Positions 7,096 to 15,986 are shown, counted from the stretch's first letter. The stretch: DNA of 64,000 nt from JAQGMV01 sp035626595 (GCA_035626595.1 DASPNJ010000103.1:159763-223762), one strand, 5' to 3'. The notes: generated by a model from the letters alone, not told the origin. Made by a program: numbers and translations.

Positions 7096-10000
7096 CTACG
7101 CATCGCGCTGACTGCTGCGCGCGGCAGGCCACGCAAGGACCCGGTTGAGATCCGCGGCGCCGGCGGGCTTTACCAGATAGTCGTCGAATCCCGCTTCAAT
7201 CGCCTTCTTGCGCGAGGCCGGGTCCCCGTAGCCGCTGACCGCCACCAGCAGAGCGTCGCCAGCGAGCCCCCGCTGGTGCAGGGCGCGGGCAAGGTCGTAG
7301 CCGTTCATCTCCGGCATCGATACGTCGATCAGCATCACTTCCGGACGCATGCGCGCGGCGATCGCGAGCGCCTCGGCGCCGCTGCCCGCGAATTCGACCG
7401 CATGGCCGGCAAGCGCCAGCAGGCGCGCCATCGATTCAGCGCTGTCCGGATTGTCGTCCACGACGAGCACGCGCCGCTCCGTGAGCTGCGCGGGCTGCGC
7501 CGAATCCGTTGCCGACTTCGCCCGGCCCGCCGCAGACGGCAGGCGCACGACGAACTCGCTGCCCTTGCCGAGCCCTTCGCTGTGCGCTTCGACGCTGCCG
7601 CCGTGCAGCTCGACCAGGCGCTTGACCAGCGTGAGCCCCAGCCCGAGGCCGCCCTGCTCCTGCGCCATCGAGCGCGTCGCGCGCATGAACATGTCGAAGA
7701 CGCGCGGCAGCTTGTCCGACGCGATGCCGATACCGTTGTCCCGGACCCGTATCAGAACCTCGCGCGGGCTGCCGCCGTCGCCGTCACGCGCAGGCGCTTC
7801 TTCGACGCTGACCGCGATCGCTCCGCCGTGCGGCGTGTATTTCGCCGCGTTGTTGAGCAAATTCGCGAACACCTGCTCCAGCCGCACGACGTCGGCGTCG
7901 ACATGGATCGGATCATGCGGCAGACTGAGCCGCAGGCGCTGGTCGCGCGCGCGAAGCTCCCCCGCGTTTTCGTCTACGATGCGCGCCACTTCCGCCACGA
8001 CGTTCACACGCGCTTTGCGCAGCTCGATCTGCGACAGCGTGATGCGCGAGACGTCCAGCAGGTCGTCGATCAGCCGTGCCATGTTGCCGATCTGGCGATC
8101 CATGATCTCCAGCGCGCGGCGCTTGTCGGCCGGCTCGGCCGCGTCGGAGCGCAGCAGGCCGAGCGCGTTGCGAACGGGCGCGAGCGGGTTCCTGAGCTCG
8201 TGCCCGAGCATGGCGAGGAACTCGTCCTTGTTGCGATCGGCGGTGACGAGGTCGTCGGCGAGACGCCGCAGGACACGCTCGGATTCCTTGCGCTCGGTGA
8301 TGGGCCGGTTCGCCTCGACGACGAGCGTGCGGCCTCGCGCGTCTCCCACAAGCACCATGCGTGATTCCACGATGATCTTCTGCGCGTCACGGCGGGTGTG
8401 CACGAGCTCGCCCGTCCAGTGTCCGTGCGCCCGCAGCTCCTCGATGAATGCGGCTGGCGGCGGCTGCGTCATTAGCAGCTCGTGCACCTTCCTGCCGAGC
8501 GCCTGCTCGCGCGTGAAGCCGTAGGTCTCTTCCGCGGCCCTGTTCCAGTAGATCGTCGCTCCGTTGAGCTCCCACATGACGATCGGCTCGTGCGCCTGGT
8601 TCAGCAGCTCCGTCTGCTGCCGCAGCGCTTCCTCGCTGCGCTTGAGCGAATCGACGTCGACGAGCACGATCAGCGCGCCGTCGATGCGGTTCTCCAGGGT
8701 GCGGTACGGCCTCACCCGCAGCAGATACCAGTGGCCGTCGCGGTCCTGCACCTCGAGCTCGCGCGTCGCCATCGACTCGATGACTTCGCACACGAGCTTG
8801 TCGATGCCGGGGATTTCCAGCCCTGACTTGATGCCCGAGGAGAGCGGGCGCCCCACGTCGGTGGGCATCAGGTTCAGCAGCTTCTCGGCCATCGGCGTGT
8901 AGCGCCGGATGCGCAGGTTCGCGTCGAGCATGACGATCGCGAGCTGCACGCTCGAGAACAGGTTCAGGAGGTCGTTGTTACTCTGCGCGAGCTCCGCGTT
9001 GCGCGCATGCAGCTCGTCGTTGACGGTCGCGAGCTCCTCGTTGGCGGACTGCACCTCCTCGTTCGAAGTCTGCAGCTCCTCATTGATGCTCTGGAGCTCC
9101 TCGTTCGACGATTGAACTTCCTCGTTCGCCGACTGCAGCTCCTCGTTCGACGCCTCCTGCTGCTCGATCACCGACTGCAGATATTCGCGTGTCGCGGCGA
9201 GCTCCTGGCGCAGGCGCTCAATCTCCTGGCCCGCCTCGTGGCGAGTCTGTTCGGCGCGCTCCGGCTGAGTCGGCGCCCGCTCACCCTGCGGCTCCTCGAA
9301 CAGCACGAGAAAAACGTTCGCCGCCTGAAGACCCGCGCGCACCGGGATCGCTTCGATGTTCACGCGGCGCTCCACGCCATCGGCGATGAAGCGCAGGTTC
9401 TCCTGACGCGACGGCGCCTCGCCGCGCTTTGCCGCTTCGACGGCCGCGCGCACGCCGAGCACGAGCTCCTGCCGCACCATCTTGAGCAGGTTGAGCGTCG
9501 CGCGGCCGGGGGCCGGTGCGAGAAACGACGCCGTGTTCCCGCGGTACTGAAGAATCTCCAGATCGCCGGTCACGAGCACGCTCGCCGGCGCATAGCGCGA
9601 GAGCAGCATGCGGTCGAGCTCCGCGTGCGGGTCTGCCGCGAGCGCGGCGGCGTCCGCGCCGCGCACGCCTCCCGCGCCTTCGGACCGAATTCCGATCACC
9701 TGCGCGTTGATACCGAGCTGCACGCGATGGTCGGTGGCGCGTTTGGCGTAGATCTTGTAGTGCGCGTTTCTGAGCTCGAAGAGCTCGCGGTAGGCGCCGG
9801 TCGTCTCCGAGGCGCCGAGGAAGAGATAACCCCGGTCGCGCAGCGCGTAGTGCATCACCGGCAGAACCTTCTGCTGAAGCTCCGTACCCAGGTAGATCAG
9901 CATATTGCGGCAGCTCACCAGATCCATACGTGAAAACGGCGTATCGGTGAGCACGTTGTGGCGGGCGAAGACACAGAGGTCCCTGACCCGCTTCACCACG

Positions 10001-11223
10001 TGATAGTGGCCGTCTACCTGCACGAAAAAACGGCGCAGCCGCTCCGGGCTGACCCCCTGAACCGCGCCTTTTGCATAGACGCCCCGCCGCGCCTTTTCGA
10101 TGCCGACCGGATTGAGGTCGGTCGCGTAGAGCTGCAGCGGAATCGAGCGCCCCGCTGCCTCGACGTATTCGGAGTACGCCATCGCAACCGAGTACGCTTC
10201 CTCACCGGTCGAGCAGGCCAGCACCCACACGCGTACCGGCTCGTGCCGCGAGCGGTCCTGCGTGAGCGCCGGAAACACTTCGCTCTTCAGCACTTCGAAT
10301 GCGCCCGGATTGCGGAAGAAGCTCGTGACGTTGATCAGCAAGTCCTGGTAGAGCGCCTCCGCCTCGACCGGATTGGTGCGGAGCATGTTGAGGTACTGCT
10401 TGGTCCCCTCGAGTCTGTGCAGCACCATCCTGCGCGCGATGCGTCGCTGCAAGGTATTGCGTTTGTACTGGCTGAAATCGACGTTCATGGTGTCGCGCAG
10501 CACATGCAGCACCGGTTCGATGTCCGGGAGCAGCGCGTTGTCGCCCGCTTCGCTGTCGTTTGTGCCGTCGTTCGCGACGAGCGGATGCGAAGCGATGCGC
10601 CCGAGCTCGTGCGCGATCTCCTCGGGCGGCAGCACGAAATCGACCGCGCCGGTCGCGATCGCGCTGCGCGGCATCTGCGTGTAGCGCGCGGTATCGTCCT
10701 GCGCGAACGTGATGCCGCCGGCCGCCTTGATATCCTGGATGCCTACGTTGCCGTCGGGCGCGCTGCCGGAGAGCACCACGCCGATCGCGCGCTGTCCCTG
10801 ATGCTTAGCGAGCGAACGGAAGAAATCGTCTATCGGGAGGTGATGTCCCGCGGCCGACGTCCTGCGCGACAAGGTGAGGCAGCCCTGCGTTATCTTCGCA
10901 TCGACACCGGCGGGCAGTACATAAGCTCGGTTCGGCGCAATCGGCATGCCGTCGTGCGCTTCGGCGATGGGAATCGGCGAAACGCGCGCCAGGATCTCGG
11001 CGAGCTTGCTTTCGTGGTCGGCCGGCAGGTGCAGCATCAGCACGAATGCCATGCCGATGTCCTTGCGCAAGCCTTTGAGGATTTCGGTCAACGCTTCTAC
11101 GCCGCCCGCCGAAGCGCCGATGCCGACGACACAGAAGCTCAGCGGCGCTTCACGGCCAGCGGTGTCCGGGAGCGGCGCAGCGTTGTCCTCGGATTTCTCG
11201 CCGGCGTCATTCGCGGTCGACAT
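7096..11223 (-). CDS. CheB-CheR-PAS-PAS hybrid histidine kinase with C-terminal receiver
   Basis: A 1375-residue multidomain signalling protein. Order: CheB methylesterase (about 30-215; triad candidates S38 in GASAGG, H65 in LHLP, D157 in SGSAPDG). CheR methyltransferase (about 240-495; SAM motif ACSTGEEAYS, SCRNMLIYL). A region to about 650. A long coiled coil (about 665-752) built on repeats of SNEELQS/ANEEVQS. PAS 1 (about 752-865), PAS 2 (about 872-985). HisKA (H1008 in GHELRNPLAP), HATPase (NNAAKYTP, DNGIGI, GGLGLGL). Receiver (1251-1370; DD, phospho-acceptor D1300, K1352). Such fusions are known as CheB/CheR fusion kinases; their inputs are usually unknown. The protein has no transmembrane segments, so it is cytosolic. 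ATG 11223 is the first start that agrees with the domain. The 64 bp before it separate it from the free CheB, likely co-transcribed. Confidence 0.92.
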   Translation of the reverse strand: MSTANDAGEKSEDNAAPLPDTAGREAPLSFCVVGIGASAGGVEALTEILKGLRKDIGMAFVLMLHLPADHESKLAEILARVSPIPIAEAHDGMPIAPNRAYVLPAGVDAKITQGCLTLSRRTSAAGHHLPIDDFFRSLAKHQGQRAIGVVLSGSAPDGNVGIQDIKAAGGITFAQDDTARYTQMPRSAIATGAVDFVLPPEEIAHELGRIASHPLVANDGTNDSEAGDNALLPDIEPVLHVLRDTMNVDFSQYKRNTLQRRIARRMVLHRLEGTKQYLNMLRTNPVEAEALYQDLLINVTSFFRNPGAFEVLKSEVFPALTQDRSRHEPVRVWVLACSTGEEAYSVAMAYSEYVEAAGRSIPLQLYATDLNPVGIEKARRGVYAKGAVQGVSPERLRRFFVQVDGHYHVVKRVRDLCVFARHNVLTDTPFSRMDLVSCRNMLIYLGTELQQKVLPVMHYALRDRGYLFLGASETTGAYRELFELRNAHYKIYAKRATDHRVQLGINAQVIGIRSEGAGGVRGADAAALAADPHAELDRMLLSRYAPASVLVTGDLEILQYRGNTASFLAPAPGRATLNLLKMVRQELVLGVRAAVEAAKRGEAPSRQENLRFIADGVERRVNIEAIPVRAGLQAANVFLVLFEEPQGERAPTQPERAEQTRHEAGQEIERLRQELAATREYLQSVIEQQEASNEELQSANEEVQSSNEELQSINEELQTSNEEVQSANEELATVNDELHARNAELAQSNNDLLNLFSSVQLAIVMLDANLRIRRYTPMAEKLLNLMPTDVGRPLSSGIKSGLEIPGIDKLVCEVIESMATRELEVQDRDGHWYLLRVRPYRTLENRIDGALIVLVDVDSLKRSEEALRQQTELLNQAHEPIVMWELNGATIYWNRAAEETYGFTREQALGRKVHELLMTQPPPAAFIEELRAHGHWTGELVHTRRDAQKIIVESRMVLVGDARGRTLVVEANRPITERKESERVLRRLADDLVTADRNKDEFLAMLGHELRNPLAPVRNALGLLRSDAAEPADKRRALEIMDRQIGNMARLIDDLLDVSRITLSQIELRKARVNVVAEVARIVDENAGELRARDQRLRLSLPHDPIHVDADVVRLEQVFANLLNNAAKYTPHGGAIAVSVEEAPARDGDGGSPREVLIRVRDNGIGIASDKLPRVFDMFMRATRSMAQEQGGLGLGLTLVKRLVELHGGSVEAHSEGLGKGSEFVVRLPSAAGRAKSATDSAQPAQLTERRVLVVDDNPDSAESMARLLALAGHAVEFAGSGAEALAIAARMRPEVMLIDVSMPEMNGYDLARALHQRGLAGDALLVAVSGYGDPASRKKAIEAGFDDYLVKPAGAADLNRVLAWPAARSSQRDA

Positions 11224-11287
11224 TGGCTGTATTCGTGAAGCCCCTGACGGTGCGGGGCGCTTCAAGACTGCGCCAAAATGCCTTCTT

Positions 11288-12277
11288 TTACAACTGGGTT
11301 TCGGCCTTCTCTCCGACGAGCAGCGTACGCAGGAGCTCGGCATTGGCGCGAGCCTCCTGCGCGAGCTGTGTCTGGTGAGTGAACATGCGAATGCGTCCGG
11401 CTGTGCGGTCCTTGTCGGCCAGCGTCGTGAGCACGTTCGCGCGCTGATCCAGAATCCGGATCGCCGCCCATACCGCCATCTCGACCCGGTCCTGCTCGGC
11501 GGCCGCCAATGATTCCCCGCCGTATGCATGGCCGACACGACAGCGAAAGCGCGCGCCCGAGCCGAGGTCCTGCTGCCATAACGGCCCGTCGCATTCCGGG
11601 CATGACAAGGTGGTCAGCTCGCCCGCCGCCTCGGCCATGTGCTGATCGCTGTGCCCGGTCTCGGCGATCGACGCTTCGATCGCGAGATCGGGGGGCGGGG
11701 ACGGCCCATCGGCGACCGGCTCGGCGAGCAGCTTTTCGATGAGCGGCGCCATTTCCTCCAGCGTGACGCAGTAGTCGACATCGGCGTTCTGGAGGGCGTG
11801 GCGCGGCATGTCGGCGTACTGCGCCTCGTCCGGATCCTGAACGATGGCGATGCCGCCGCAGCGTTTGACCGCGATCAGGCCCGCAGTACCGTCGTCGAGC
11901 ATCCCGCTCAATACGACTCCGATCACGCGTGGGCCGTAAGCGACCGCGGCCGAGCGAAACAGCGGATCGACCGCCGGTCGCCAGCGGTTCTCCCGCGGGC
12001 CGCGCGTGACGCGCACGTATCCGCGCTTGACCAGCAGGTGGCGGTCCGGCGGCGCCACATACATGACGCCGTGGCTGATTGCTTCGCCATCCCGCGGATG
12101 CTTCGTGAGCAGCGAGCCGGACGCGTTCAGCGTATCGACGATATGGCTGCCGGAATCGGACAGCACGTGAAGCACGGCAAAGAACGATGCGGCCACACGC
12201 GGCGGAAGCCGCGCGGCGAGCGCGCCAAGACCGCTCAGGGCGCCGGCCGACCCACCGATGACCACGATTTCGCGCAC
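11288..12277 (-). CDS. stand-alone CheB-type methylesterase with C-terminal zinc-ribbon-like region
   Basis: A 329-residue protein with no receiver domain. The CheB catalytic domain covers about residues 1-190, with S in IGGSAGAL, H in AVLHVLSDS and D in SGMLDDGTAG as the triad. After a linker comes CPECDGPLWQQD...FRCRVGHAY, a Cys/His cluster that looks metal-binding, then a helical tail. Family members remove methyl groups from, or deamidate, chemoreceptor Glu/Gln residues; lacking REC, it is not controlled by CheA phosphorylation in the standard way. The start is GTG at 12277. It precedes the CheB/CheR kinase gene on the same strand and is divergent from the receiver gene. The 210 bp between the two starts contain no clear operator that I can name. 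Confidence 0.88.
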   Translation of the reverse strand: MREIVVIGGSAGALSGLGALAARLPPRVAASFFAVLHVLSDSGSHIVDTLNASGSLLTKHPRDGEAISHGVMYVAPPDRHLLVKRGYVRVTRGPRENRWRPAVDPLFRSAAVAYGPRVIGVVLSGMLDDGTAGLIAVKRCGGIAIVQDPDEAQYADMPRHALQNADVDYCVTLEEMAPLIEKLLAEPVADGPSPPPDLAIEASIAETGHSDQHMAEAAGELTTLSCPECDGPLWQQDLGSGARFRCRVGHAYGGESLAAAEQDRVEMAVWAAIRILDQRANVLTTLADKDRTAGRIRMFTHQTQLAQEARANAELLRTLLVGEKAETQL

Positions 12278-12487
12278 GCCTCCCGTCCTGCAAGCGGCGT
12301 GCGCCCGCGTTCGGGCCGATACCTTGCAGTAGCGCTACAAAACCTTGACGCGATATGCCAACCGATCCGAATCCCATCATCGACCCTATCAGCCCATCGC
12401 GCATACCGAGCGCCGCTGTTTTCCGCATTGACGCGTTTCGCGCCACGTGCAATCTTGCCGCAACGGAGTCATCTCAAAGGAGCAGCC

Positions 12488-13120
12488 ATGCCGAACGAGC
12501 CGGATCATCGCCGCGACGTTCTGGTGGTCGACAACCACGCCGACGCGAGAGAGCAGGCCGCCGCAGTTCTGTCCTCGTACCGGGTCAGCTTCGCATCGAA
12601 TGCCTACGAAGCGATGCGCGAAACCAACGCGAAGCCTTTCCACGCCTATATCCTGGAGCAGTGGCTGCCCGACTGGTCCGGCGTGCAATTGTGCCGAGCG
12701 ATCCGCGGCCTCGATCCGCATGCGCCGATTCTCTTCGTCACCGCCGCCGCGCGTGACGAAGATCGCAGCCGTGCGCTGCGCGCCGGAGCGAATGCGTATC
12801 TGTCGAAACCGGTCGACGGTGAGCGGCTGCTGCGGCAACTTCGGATGTACCTGGAGCTCTCCGAGCTCGAGAGCTTGCGCGCAAAACAGGAGGAGGAGCG
12901 CGCGGTTCAGGACGAGCTCGTGCGCCGCGCGCGCGACACGATCGCGCGCGCTGACGCCGCGCGGCAGCTCGCCGCGAAATCGATCGAGCGCACCGCACGC
13001 ACGAAGGCCTACAAAGCGTTCATCGATGCACGCGGCAGCCGCGCACACTTCGAAAGCTGGTGGCCGAACGTCTTCGGCAGCGCGAGCGCGAACGCCGGCA
13101 TCCCGCGCACCACCGAGTAG
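12488..13120 (+). CDS. atypical response-regulator receiver protein with helical tail
   Basis: A 210-residue protein. The receiver fold covers about residues 9-122 (VLVVDNHADAREQAAAVL ... ILFVTAAARDEDRSRALRAG ... YLSKPVDGERLL). The helical tail (125-175) is charged and coiled-coil-like, and no DNA-binding domain is visible. Conserved T85 and K107 are present. The acidic pocket is altered, however: D15 is followed by N16, and the phospho-acceptor position reads ILEQWLPDWSG, so Asp is replaced by Glu (E57), which commonly mimics the phosphorylated state. It starts at ATG 12488 after AAAGGAG. It is followed 51 bp later by another free CheB on the same strand, so the two are probably one transcript. 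Confidence 0.88.
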   Translation: MPNEPDHRRDVLVVDNHADAREQAAAVLSSYRVSFASNAYEAMRETNAKPFHAYILEQWLPDWSGVQLCRAIRGLDPHAPILFVTAAARDEDRSRALRAGANAYLSKPVDGERLLRQLRMYLELSELESLRAKQEEERAVQDELVRRARDTIARADAARQLAAKSIERTARTKAYKAFIDARGSRAHFESWWPNVFGSASANAGIPRTTE

Positions 13121-13171
13121 CACAGCGATTGCATTGCACGATTCCGGTAAGTCCTACCGGGATCGCGTCCG

Positions 13172-13813
13172 ATGTCCGTCCAGAGAGTAGTCGTCGTCGG
13201 CGCGTCTGCCGGCGGCATACGTGCGCTCGAGGCGCTGGTCGCCGGCGTGCCCGCCGGCTTCACGGCACCGATGATCGTTGCGCTGCACCTGGCAGCAGGC
13301 CACAAGCCGCTGCTCCCGCTCGTCCTGAATTGTGCGGGCGCGCTTGCCGCGGCAACCGCCGAGGATGGCGAGCGCCTGCGCAACGGCCGCATCTACGTCG
13401 CGCCGCCTGACCGGCACCTCATGATCCATCGCGAAAATCTGCGTGTCACGCGCGGCGCGCGGCAGAACCGGTTCAGGCCGTCGATCGACGCGCTTTTCCA
13501 GTCGGCGGCTTACTATTTTGGATCGCGCACGATCGCGATCATCCTGTCGGGCGCGCTGTCGGACGGCAGCAGAGGGCTGTACGCGATCAAGCGGCTGGGC
13601 GGCCTCGCCGCGGTTCAGCATCCCGATGACGCGACGCACAGCTCGATGCCGCTCAGCGCGATGCGCCGCGTAGGCGTCGATTACGCGCTGCCCGCTGCCG
13701 AAATCGGTCCGCTGCTGGCGGAGCTCGTGCAACGCGCGCCGTCCGACGAGCCGGCCGATGCACACAGCTACCGCATCGAGCTCGAATCCAATATGGATAT
13801 CGCGGCGGCTTGA
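13172..13813 (+). CDS. stand-alone CheB-type methylesterase (catalytic domain only)
   Basis: A 213-residue protein consisting of a CheB catalytic domain plus a short tail. Triad: S in VVGASAGGIRAL, H in VALHLAAGHK, D in SGALSDGSRGLYA. It lacks both a receiver and the C-terminal Cys cluster of the copy at 11288. It is the third CheB domain within 7 kb and is probably co-transcribed with the altered receiver protein just upstream, which could act as a separate control subunit (inference). The 35 bp after its stop lead into the tRNA-Arg repeat region. Confidence 0.88.
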   Translation: MSVQRVVVVGASAGGIRALEALVAGVPAGFTAPMIVALHLAAGHKPLLPLVLNCAGALAAATAEDGERLRNGRIYVAPPDRHLMIHRENLRVTRGARQNRFRPSIDALFQSAAYYFGSRTIAIILSGALSDGSRGLYAIKRLGGLAAVQHPDDATHSSMPLSAMRRVGVDYALPAAEIGPLLAELVQRAPSDEPADAHSYRIELESNMDIAAA

Positions 13814-13848
13814 CTGGCTCGCGGGCGAATCAGAATTAATGTGGGGGT

Positions 13849-14007
13849 TGGCGCGCCCGGCGGGACTCGAACCCACGACCTTCGGCTTCGGAGACCGACC
13901 CTTGGTCTAAGACTCGATTGCTTGAGATTGGCGCGCCCGGCGGGACTCGAACCCACGACCTTCGGCTTCGGAGACCGACACTTGGTCTAAGACTCGATTG
14001 CTTGAGA
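13849..14007 (-). repeat. two tandem copies of the 3' half of tRNA-Arg with a shared 26-nt spacer
   Basis: Two near-identical units of about 79-80 bp lie directly 3' of the intact tRNA-Arg(CCG). Each contains about 51-52 bp identical to the tRNA 3' half (anticodon arm, variable loop, T arm, acceptor strand, CCA), at 13930-13981 and 13850-13901. In each unit the 5' half of the tRNA is replaced by the same unrelated sequence, TTGGTCTAAGACTCGATTGC plus TTGAGA (plus-strand reading). The only differences are one base (ac/cc) and one extra t. This is the usual mark of tRNA-targeted integration (att sites) left after loss of the element, or of local tandem duplication. Not functional tRNAs: the D arm and 5' acceptor strand are missing. 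Confidence 0.8.
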
Positions 14008-14084
14008 TGGCGCGCCCGGCGGGACTCGAACCCACGACCTTCGGCTTCGGAGACCGACACTCTATCCATCTGAGCTACAGGCGC
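14008..14084 (-). tRNA. tRNA-Arg(CCG)
   Basis: A 77-nt cloverleaf reading on the minus strand from GCGCCTG (acceptor) through the GCTC/GAGT-type D arm. The anticodon arm is TCGGT-CTCCGAA-GCCGA, with CCG at positions 34-36 after the conserved CU and before AA. The T arm is GTGGG-TTCGAGT-CCCGC, then acceptor CGGGCGC, discriminator G and encoded CCA. Anticodon CCG decodes the Arg codon CGG. A TAAAAT box lies just upstream (14098-14093), a plausible -10. Its 3' half is duplicated twice downstream. Confidence 0.93.
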
Positions 14085-14118
14085 GTGGCGCGATTTTAAC
14101 ACGCCGACAAATCAAGGT

Positions 14119-14147
14119 TTTACCCGCGCTCTGCGCGTCGATATAAT
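14119..14147 (+). promoter_or_regulatory. sigma-70-type promoter for the dihaem cytochrome c gene
   Basis: TTTACC at 14119-14124 and a perfect TATAAT at 14142-14147 are separated by 17 bp. Transcription would begin near 14154, 30 nt before the cytochrome ATG. No strong ribosome binding site follows. Confidence 0.6.
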
Positions 14148-14183
14148 CGCGCCTTTCGTCCGTTACACCCCCTTCGAAACACC

Positions 14184-15068
14184 ATGAGCGAGCACGGCCA
14201 CAACGAGCACACGTCATTCATCAAGACACCGCAGCAGCTCATTGCCGTCATCGTGCTCGCGTTCGTCGTGCCGGTGGCGGTGATCTCGATGCTCGCAAGC
14301 CTCGTTTCGCAGAGCGTCGATCCGTCTTCGAAGGCGTTCTCCGAAGAAGCGATCGCACAACGCATCAAACCGGTGGGCGAGGTCGTCGTCGAAGCCGGGG
14401 CCGCGGATGGTGCTAAAGCGGCGCGCACCGGGAAGCAGATCGTGGACGCGGTATGCGCCGCGTGTCACGCCACGGGCGTGCTGAACGCGCCGAAGATCGG
14501 CGACGTCGCAGCATGGGCGGCGCATATCAAGAACGGCCTGGAGCACCTCACCCAGAACGCGATCAAAGGCATCCGCCAGATGCCGCCGCGCGGCGGAGAC
14601 CCGACGCTCAGCGACATCGAAGTCGCACGCGCGGTTGCCTACATGGCCAACCAGTCGGGCGCGAAGTTCGCAGAACCCGAGGCACCTGCCGCCGGTGCGC
14701 CGGCCGCAGCGGCACCTGCGGATGCTCACGCCGCGGCAGCGCACGCTGCCGCGCCGGCGACGCAAGTCGCTGCGGCCGGCGGAGCACAACCGCCAACGGC
14801 AGCACCCGCAGCGAGCGGTGGCGATGCCGCGAAAGGCAAGAGCGTTTACGACGCGAGCTGCGCCGCATGCCACGCAGCCGGTGTTGCGGGCGCGCCGAAG
14901 ATCGGCGACAAGGCGGCGTGGGCGCCGCGGCTCAAGCAAGGCGTGGACGCGCTCTATCAGACCGCGCTCAAGGGCAAGGGCGCGATGCCGCCCAAGGGCG
15001 GCAACATGTCGCTCGCGGACGCGGACGTGAAAGCCGCGGTCGATTTCATGGTGGGTCAGGCGAAGTAG
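14184..15068 (+). CDS. membrane-anchored dihaem cytochrome c (cytochrome c5 family)
   Basis: A 294-residue protein. One N-terminal transmembrane anchor (about 18-41) is followed by two cytochrome c domains, with haem sites CAACH at 91-95 and CAACH at 226-230. Each domain carries a downstream axial Met in MPPRGG or MPPKGG. The domains are joined by a long Ala/Pro-rich linker (about 166-212), and their sequences are similar (GVLNAPKIGDVAAWA and GVAGAPKIGDKAAWA), pointing to an internal duplication. It would face the periplasm and carry electrons between the bc1 complex and terminal oxidases or reductases. It is preceded by a good promoter and is probably monocistronic. Confidence 0.92.
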   Translation: MSEHGHNEHTSFIKTPQQLIAVIVLAFVVPVAVISMLASLVSQSVDPSSKAFSEEAIAQRIKPVGEVVVEAGAADGAKAARTGKQIVDAVCAACHATGVLNAPKIGDVAAWAAHIKNGLEHLTQNAIKGIRQMPPRGGDPTLSDIEVARAVAYMANQSGAKFAEPEAPAAGAPAAAAPADAHAAAAHAAAPATQVAAAGGAQPPTAAPAASGGDAAKGKSVYDASCAACHAAGVAGAPKIGDKAAWAPRLKQGVDALYQTALKGKGAMPPKGGNMSLADADVKAAVDFMVGQAK

Positions 15069-15103
15069 CGCGGCGCTCGCCTTCGACTCGGGCCTCGCCG
15101 CGC

Positions 15104-15156
15104 AACGAACAGAGGGAAACCTTCCACGGTTTCCCGCCGTAACCTCCGTTCCCCCA
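15104..15156. repeat. R4 dispersed repeat
   Basis: On the minus strand this reads GGGGGAACGGAGGTTACGGC, then a variable middle with GGTTTCCC, ending CTCTGTTCGTTGC. The same outer parts (GGAGGTTACGG ... GGTTCCCCTCTGTTCGT) recur at 41298-41365. It occupies most of the gap between the cytochrome gene and apaH. Confidence 0.55.
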
Positions 15157-15161
15157 ATAGG

Positions 15162-15986
15162 ATGGCTGTCTACGCAATAGGCGACGTGCAGGGCTGCTAC
15201 GAGCAGCTCCGCCGCCTGCTCGATACCTGCCGCTTCGATGCGGCTCAGGACACGCTCTGGTTCGTCGGCGATCTCGTGAACCGCGGTCCGGGCTCACTGC
15301 AGACGCTGCAGTTCGTCCGCAGCCTCGGCGATCGGGCCGTGACCGTGCTCGGCAATCACGATCTCAATCTGCTTGCCGTTGCGGCCGGCGTGCGCAAACG
15401 TCATCGCGGCGACACCATCGAAGACATCCTGCAAGCCCCCGAGCGCGACGAGCTTCTCCTGTGGCTGCGCACGCGCAAGCTCTTTCACGCGGGTCAGGGC
15501 TACGCGATGGTGCACGCGGGACTGCTGCCGCAATGGACGATCTCCCGCGCGCTCGAGCTCGCCGGGGAAGTCGAGGCGGTGTTGCAGGGCGAAGACTACG
15601 TCGGGCTGCTGCAGAACATGTACGGCAACACGCCCGTGGCGTGGAGCGACGCGCTGACCGGTTACGAGCGCCTGCGCGTCATCGTGAACGCGATGACGCG
15701 TCTGCGCCTGTGCGATGCCGGCGGCCGGATGGAGTTCGGCCACAAGCTGGGCCCCGTGGACATGCCCGAGGGCTACATGCCGTGGTACGAGGTGCCGGGG
15801 CGCGCAAGCGAGGGCACGCCGATCGTCTGCGGCCACTGGGCCGCGCTCGGCCTGCTCGTGACGGATGACGTGCTCTCGATCGATACCGGCTGTGTGTGGG
15901 GCCGCGACCTTACCGCGTTACGCCTGGAAGATCGGCGGCTCTTTCGCTGCGACTGTACGGCGCTCGCCGGAACAGCGGAAGAATAG
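15162..15986 (+). CDS. apaH: bis(5'-nucleosyl)-tetraphosphatase, symmetrical
   Basis: A 274-residue ApaH of standard length. It splits Ap4A into two ADP in the cytosol. The metallophosphoesterase motifs are in order: AIGDVQGCYEQL (D and Q, residues 5-15), VGDLVNRGP (about 35), LGNHDLNLLA (about 66), HAGLLP, and a C-terminal GHWAALG. Ap4A levels are tied to heat and oxidative stress. The start is ATG 15162; the ribosome site is weak (AATAGG directly upstream). It stands alone, in the same direction as the cytochrome gene but separated from it by a repeat. Confidence 0.95.
   Translation: MAVYAIGDVQGCYEQLRRLLDTCRFDAAQDTLWFVGDLVNRGPGSLQTLQFVRSLGDRAVTVLGNHDLNLLAVAAGVRKRHRGDTIEDILQAPERDELLLWLRTRKLFHAGQGYAMVHAGLLPQWTISRALELAGEVEAVLQGEDYVGLLQNMYGNTPVAWSDALTGYERLRVIVNAMTRLRLCDAGGRMEFGHKLGPVDMPEGYMPWYEVPGRASEGTPIVCGHWAALGLLVTDDVLSIDTGCVWGRDLTALRLEDRRLFRCDCTALAGTAEE

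Noticed and set aside
13836..14102. Small open frames across the tRNA-Arg region
   Set aside because: They are translations of tRNA 3' halves (RGFESRRA-type peptides), a well-known artefact.
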